The notes under the pieces are model-generated. The model ran no database searches. It saw nothing but the letters and a program-made list of their open reading frames with translations, and was not told where the DNA came from. 10,725 nt of DNA from Thioalkalivibrio sp. Its GTDB lineage: Bacteria; Pseudomonadota; Gammaproteobacteria; Ectothiorhodospirales; Ectothiorhodospiraceae. The position numbers were made by a program, and so were the translations under genes. The stretch spans positions 1 to 10,725 of the forward strand of contig PWRV01000278.1 of assembly GCA_003563455.1 (NCBI GenBank). Direction: 5' to 3'. Shown one piece after another: positions 8,930-10,725 of the stretch (the first letter of the stretch is position 1; each line of letters opens with the position of its first letter).

Positions 8930-9450
8930 GCCTGCCACCTCCGGACCAGTTCCATCACCCGTTCGCCGGCGGTGGGCAGGGCCCTGGCGACCGCACCCGT
9001 TGGCCAGTCGCCCCAGTCGAAGTCCTGCGGCTGGATCCCGACCAGCGCCCGCCGCCGGGGCAGGAGCCCCTCGAGCGCGGCAATCGCCAGCAGGTCCGAA
9101 AGGCTCACTTCGTGCACGCTGCTCTTGGCGCCGGTGCTGACGAAGTGATCCATTGCGTCGCCCTCGAACACCTGCACTGTGCCCGGTTCGGCACCGAGAG
9201 CCGCCGTATCGACCACGATCAGGGAGTCCGTGGTGACGATCGCGTCCGCGAGCGTGAAGCTCAGCGTCCCGCCGTCCATGAACTCGACGTCCGCCATCCC
9301 CGCATGCGCATCCGCCAGTTGCTTGACGACGTGCACGCCGGCACCCTCGTCGGTCAGCAGGATGTTGCCAAGACCCAGAACCAGCACCTCTCGGGTCCTG
9401 GCGACGGACGAGGGCGGTGCGGGCTCGGCCCGGTCTGTGCTCGTGCTCAT
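8926..9450 (-). CDS. hynD: hydrogenase maturation endopeptidase (HupD/HynD family)
   Basis: This 174-residue protein is a nickel-dependent endopeptidase of the HybD/HupD/HyaD family. It clips the C-terminal peptide from the large subunit after nickel insertion; here the natural target is the 15 residues after His564 of HynL. The family N-terminus 'VLVLGLGNILLTDEGAGV' is at about 22-39. The three nickel-sensing ligands known from E. coli HybD (Glu16, Asp62, His93) correspond to Glu35, Asp81 ('VVDTAALG') and His113 ('SVHEVSL'). The ATG at 9450 has AAGGGA just upstream. An in-frame ATG at 9477, with GGAG at a 7-nt spacing, would add nine residues and cannot be excluded. The ~20 residues before the conserved strand are Ser/Pro/Ala-rich and probably disordered. 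It is the first gene of the leftward operon. Confidence 0.92.
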   Translation of the reverse strand: MSTSTDRAEPAPPSSVARTREVLVLGLGNILLTDEGAGVHVVKQLADAHAGMADVEFMDGGTLSFTLADAIVTTDSLIVVDTAALGAEPGTVQVFEGDAMDHFVSTGAKSSVHEVSLSDLLAIAALEGLLPRRRALVGIQPQDFDWGDWPTGAVARALPTAGERVMELVRRWQA

Positions 9451-9713
9451 CGTTTCCCTTTCAGCCTGGAGTGGCATGCGTCGGCTCCGCCGGACCTGCG
9501 CTTTGTGTGAGAAAGTCGCAGAATGTATGAAAAAATCAGCGTTCTCTTATGCTTGGGCAAAGAATGCGCGACTGGGTCTTTTCCGGCGGTGATCTAGATC
9601 ACATTCAGGTCCGTTCCAATGTGGGAAGGTTCTCTGCTTAGAGGGCGGTGCCAGGCGCGCTTCGTGGCCGTTGAAGCACCGTCCGGCGGACCGATTGAAG
9701 GGGTGAAAACGAG
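9451..9713. promoter_or_regulatory. divergent promoter region of the hynD-hynL and hypC operons
   Basis: These 263 nt separate the leftward hydrogenase operon from the rightward maturation operon and must contain both promoters. The region is clearly more AT-rich than its surroundings at 9510-9605. It contains the palindrome at 9589-9602. I could not fix start sites: minus-strand -10 candidates are CATAAG (9551-9546) and TACATT (9527-9522), and neither has a good -35. TTGAAG occurs twice on plus (near 9671 and 9696), with no clear -10 behind it. There is no ORF. Confidence 0.6.
9589..9602. promoter_or_regulatory. CRP/FNR-family operator, near-perfect CRP consensus palindrome
   Basis: GTGATCTAGATCAC is a perfect 14-bp palindrome. 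Extended by one base each side, it matches the 16-bp core of the optimal E. coli CRP site (TGTGATCTAGATCACA) at 15 of 16 positions. Against the FNR consensus TTGAT-N4-ATCAA it differs only in the outer base of each half-site. It sits about 112 nt from the hypC start and 139 nt from the hynD start, so one bound dimer could serve both promoters. Which regulator binds is not knowable from the sequence. Confidence 0.75.
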
Positions 9714-10001
9714 ATGTGTCTTGGAATCCCGATGCAGGTGCTCGAGGCGGGCGAATTCGTCGCCCTGTGCGAGCGACGCGGCGAACGGCGCCAGCTGAAC
9801 ATGATGCTGGTGGGGCCGCAGCCCGTGGGCACCTGGGTGCTGGCGCTGCAGGACCATGCCCGCGAGGTTCTGACCCCGGAACAGGCCCGGCAAGTCGATC
9901 AGGCGGTGCAGAGCCTTGAGGCGGCAATGCGCGGCGAGACCGATTTCGACGGTTTCTTCAGTGATCTCGAGCTGCCCTCGGCCGCCGGACCTCCCCGGTA
10001 G
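9714..10001 (+). CDS. hypC: hydrogenase maturation chaperone HypC/HupF
   Basis: This 95-residue protein has the invariant HypC N-terminus 'MCLGIPMQV'. Cys2, after loss of the initiator Met, carries the Fe(CN)2CO precursor with HypD and escorts the immature large subunit. The C-terminal part is helical and acidic, slightly longer than a minimal HypC (about 75-80 residues), which fits the HupF variant or a long HypC. Its start is fixed by the motif; a GGGGTG lies about 9-10 nt upstream. It is divergent from the hynD operon and first in a rightward cluster with hybE (20-nt gap) and hupK. HypA, B, D, E and F are not in the window; HypC alone cannot build the ligand set, so they must be elsewhere or further right. 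Confidence 0.93.
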   Translation: MCLGIPMQVLEAGEFVALCERRGERRQLNMMLVGPQPVGTWVLALQDHAREVLTPEQARQVDQAVQSLEAAMRGETDFDGFFSDLELPSAAGPPR

Positions 10002-10021
10002 ACAGCGCTGGGGGACACCCA

Positions 10022-10549
10022 TTGAACCAGGAAGCGGAAGCGGTACGGCGGCAGCTCGAGGAGGTCTTCGGTCGCATACAGCGCGAACGCATGCAGGACC
10101 TGCCGCTGGTGCACGAAGGGCTCGCGGTCGAGGCGATCGGCTTCCGGCGCAGCGGCGCCGCACGCGTGGGGGTTCTGATCACGCCGTGGTCGATGAACCT
10201 GCTGCGCCTGCCCGACGACGACCCGATTGCCGAGGGAACGGTCGGCACGCGGGAGCTGCCGCGCGGCCCGGTCGACTTCATCGGCGCCCGGGAGGACATC
10301 ATCGGCCCCTACGAGACCTGCTCGCTATTCTCGCCGATGCATCGCTTCGAAGATCAGGCGGCTGCCCGCGCCGTGGCGTTTGAAACGCTGGCTCTGCTGC
10401 TCCAGCCCGGCCCGGACCTGCGGCCACCTGAGCCCCAGCGTCAGGGCGGCGGGCCGATCGCGGCGCTCCGGCGCAACGCCGGGCGCGATTACGACCGTCG
10501 CGGCGTACTCCGCGGGGCCTTTCTGAATGACGACGGCGATTCCCGCTGA
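10022..10549 (+). CDS. hybE: [NiFe]-hydrogenase assembly chaperone HybE/HupJ family
   Basis: This 175-residue protein (TTG start) belongs to the HybE family. The signature is 'GVLITPWSMNLLRLP' near residues 50-64, with 'LPRGPVDFIG' and 'CSLFSPMHRFEDQAAARAVA' following. HybE in E. coli is the Tat-proofreading chaperone for a hydrogenase small subunit; by inference this protein would hold HynS until clusters and partner are in place. In rhizobial HupJ a rubredoxin domain is fused; no CxxC rubredoxin motif is visible here. The TTG at 10022 is supported by GGGGGA 6 nt upstream and by the 20-nt spacing after hypC. The C-terminal ~45 residues are Pro/Gly/Arg-rich with 'DRRGVLRGAFL' near the end, as in relatives. 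Confidence 0.87.
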   Translation: MNQEAEAVRRQLEEVFGRIQRERMQDLPLVHEGLAVEAIGFRRSGAARVGVLITPWSMNLLRLPDDDPIAEGTVGTRELPRGPVDFIGAREDIIGPYETCSLFSPMHRFEDQAAARAVAFETLALLLQPGPDLRPPEPQRQGGGPIAALRRNAGRDYDRRGVLRGAFLNDDGDSR

Positions 10550-10725
10550 GGGTAGGGTCGAACTGCGCATCGAGTGGGATGGGCAGGCGGTGCAGCGTGC
10601 CGAAGTCCGCTCAAGGCGACCGCAGCCAGCGGCCCTGCTGGCCGGCAGGGCGCCGGAACTCGCACGGGCAATCATCCCGCGCCTGTACAGCCTCTGCGGA
10701 GACGCCCAGTCCGTTGCCGTCGAGG
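10527..10725 (+). CDS. hupK: HupK-like hydrogenase large-subunit homologue (5' part only)
   Basis: An open frame from the ATG at 10527 runs off the right edge (66 codons seen). It overlaps the end of hybE by 23 nt. Visible residues include 'RVELRIEWDGQAV' followed by 'LLAGRAPELARAIIPRLYSLCGDAQ'. This is the pattern of HupK proteins, non-catalytic relatives of the large subunit in which the L1 motif RxCGxC is altered, here to 'SLCGDAQ' with the second cysteine lost. HupK is thought to act as a scaffold or chaperone in NiFe-centre assembly. The start has a weak GGGG upstream; no better in-frame start is present. The call rests on the N-terminus alone. Confidence 0.72.
   Translation, partial: MTTAIPAEGRVELRIEWDGQAVQRAEVRSRRPQPAALLAGRAPELARAIIPRLYSLCGDAQSVAVE

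Noticed and set aside
9557..9571. Sigma-54 promoter for hynD on the minus strand (TCGCGC-N5-TTGC)
   Set aside because: The essential GG at -24 is CG here, so the match to TGGCAC-N5-TTGC is incomplete.

Overview
The window is about 65% GC. Its centrepiece is a complete Isp-type (group 1e) [NiFe] hydrogenase locus. The gene order hynS-isp1-isp2-hynL, with a cytochrome b and an HdrD/DsrK-like iron-sulfur protein between the two hydrogenase subunits, is best known from purple sulfur bacteria and other sulfur-oxidising Gammaproteobacteria (Thiocapsa, Allochromatium and relatives). A gammaproteobacterium of the Chromatiales/Ectothiorhodospiraceae type is therefore my best guess; this is inference from gene content, not a database match.

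Left part (1-3440), general metabolism: a DUF2867-type SDR/NmrA-like oxidoreductase that runs off the left edge (minus strand), menA (1,4-dihydroxy-2-naphthoate polyprenyltransferase, minus strand), and a divergent plus-strand transporter of the bile acid:sodium symporter (BASS) family. The convergent gap 3441-3635 holds an inverted pair of 27-nt REP-like units (a REPIN) and three hairpins behind hynL. The last of these is a strong Rho-independent terminator with a GNRA-type tetraloop.

Middle (3636-9450, minus strand): one tight operon read from right to left, hupD/hynD (large-subunit protease), hupH-like, hynS, isp1, isp2, hynL. Three junctions are 4-nt ATGA overlaps and one is a 2-nt gap. 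HynS has a Tat signal, all the expected cluster ligands and a C-terminal hydrophobic anchor. HynL has both NiFe cysteine pairs and a 15-residue C-terminal extension for HupD to remove. Isp1 is a five-helix NarI-like cytochrome b, and Isp2 carries two [4Fe-4S] motifs and one intact CCG domain. Together they predict a periplasm-facing hydrogenase wired through a membrane haem protein to the quinone pool and/or a cytoplasmic HdrD-like partner.

Right part (9451-10725): a divergent regulatory region with a perfect 14-bp palindrome that almost equals the CRP consensus, followed on the plus strand by accessory maturation genes hypC/hupF, hybE/hupJ and the start of a hupK-like pseudo-large-subunit gene that runs off the right edge. 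One CRP/FNR-family regulator could control both the structural and the maturation operon from this site.

I see no tRNA, rRNA, CRISPR array, transposase gene or phage gene.
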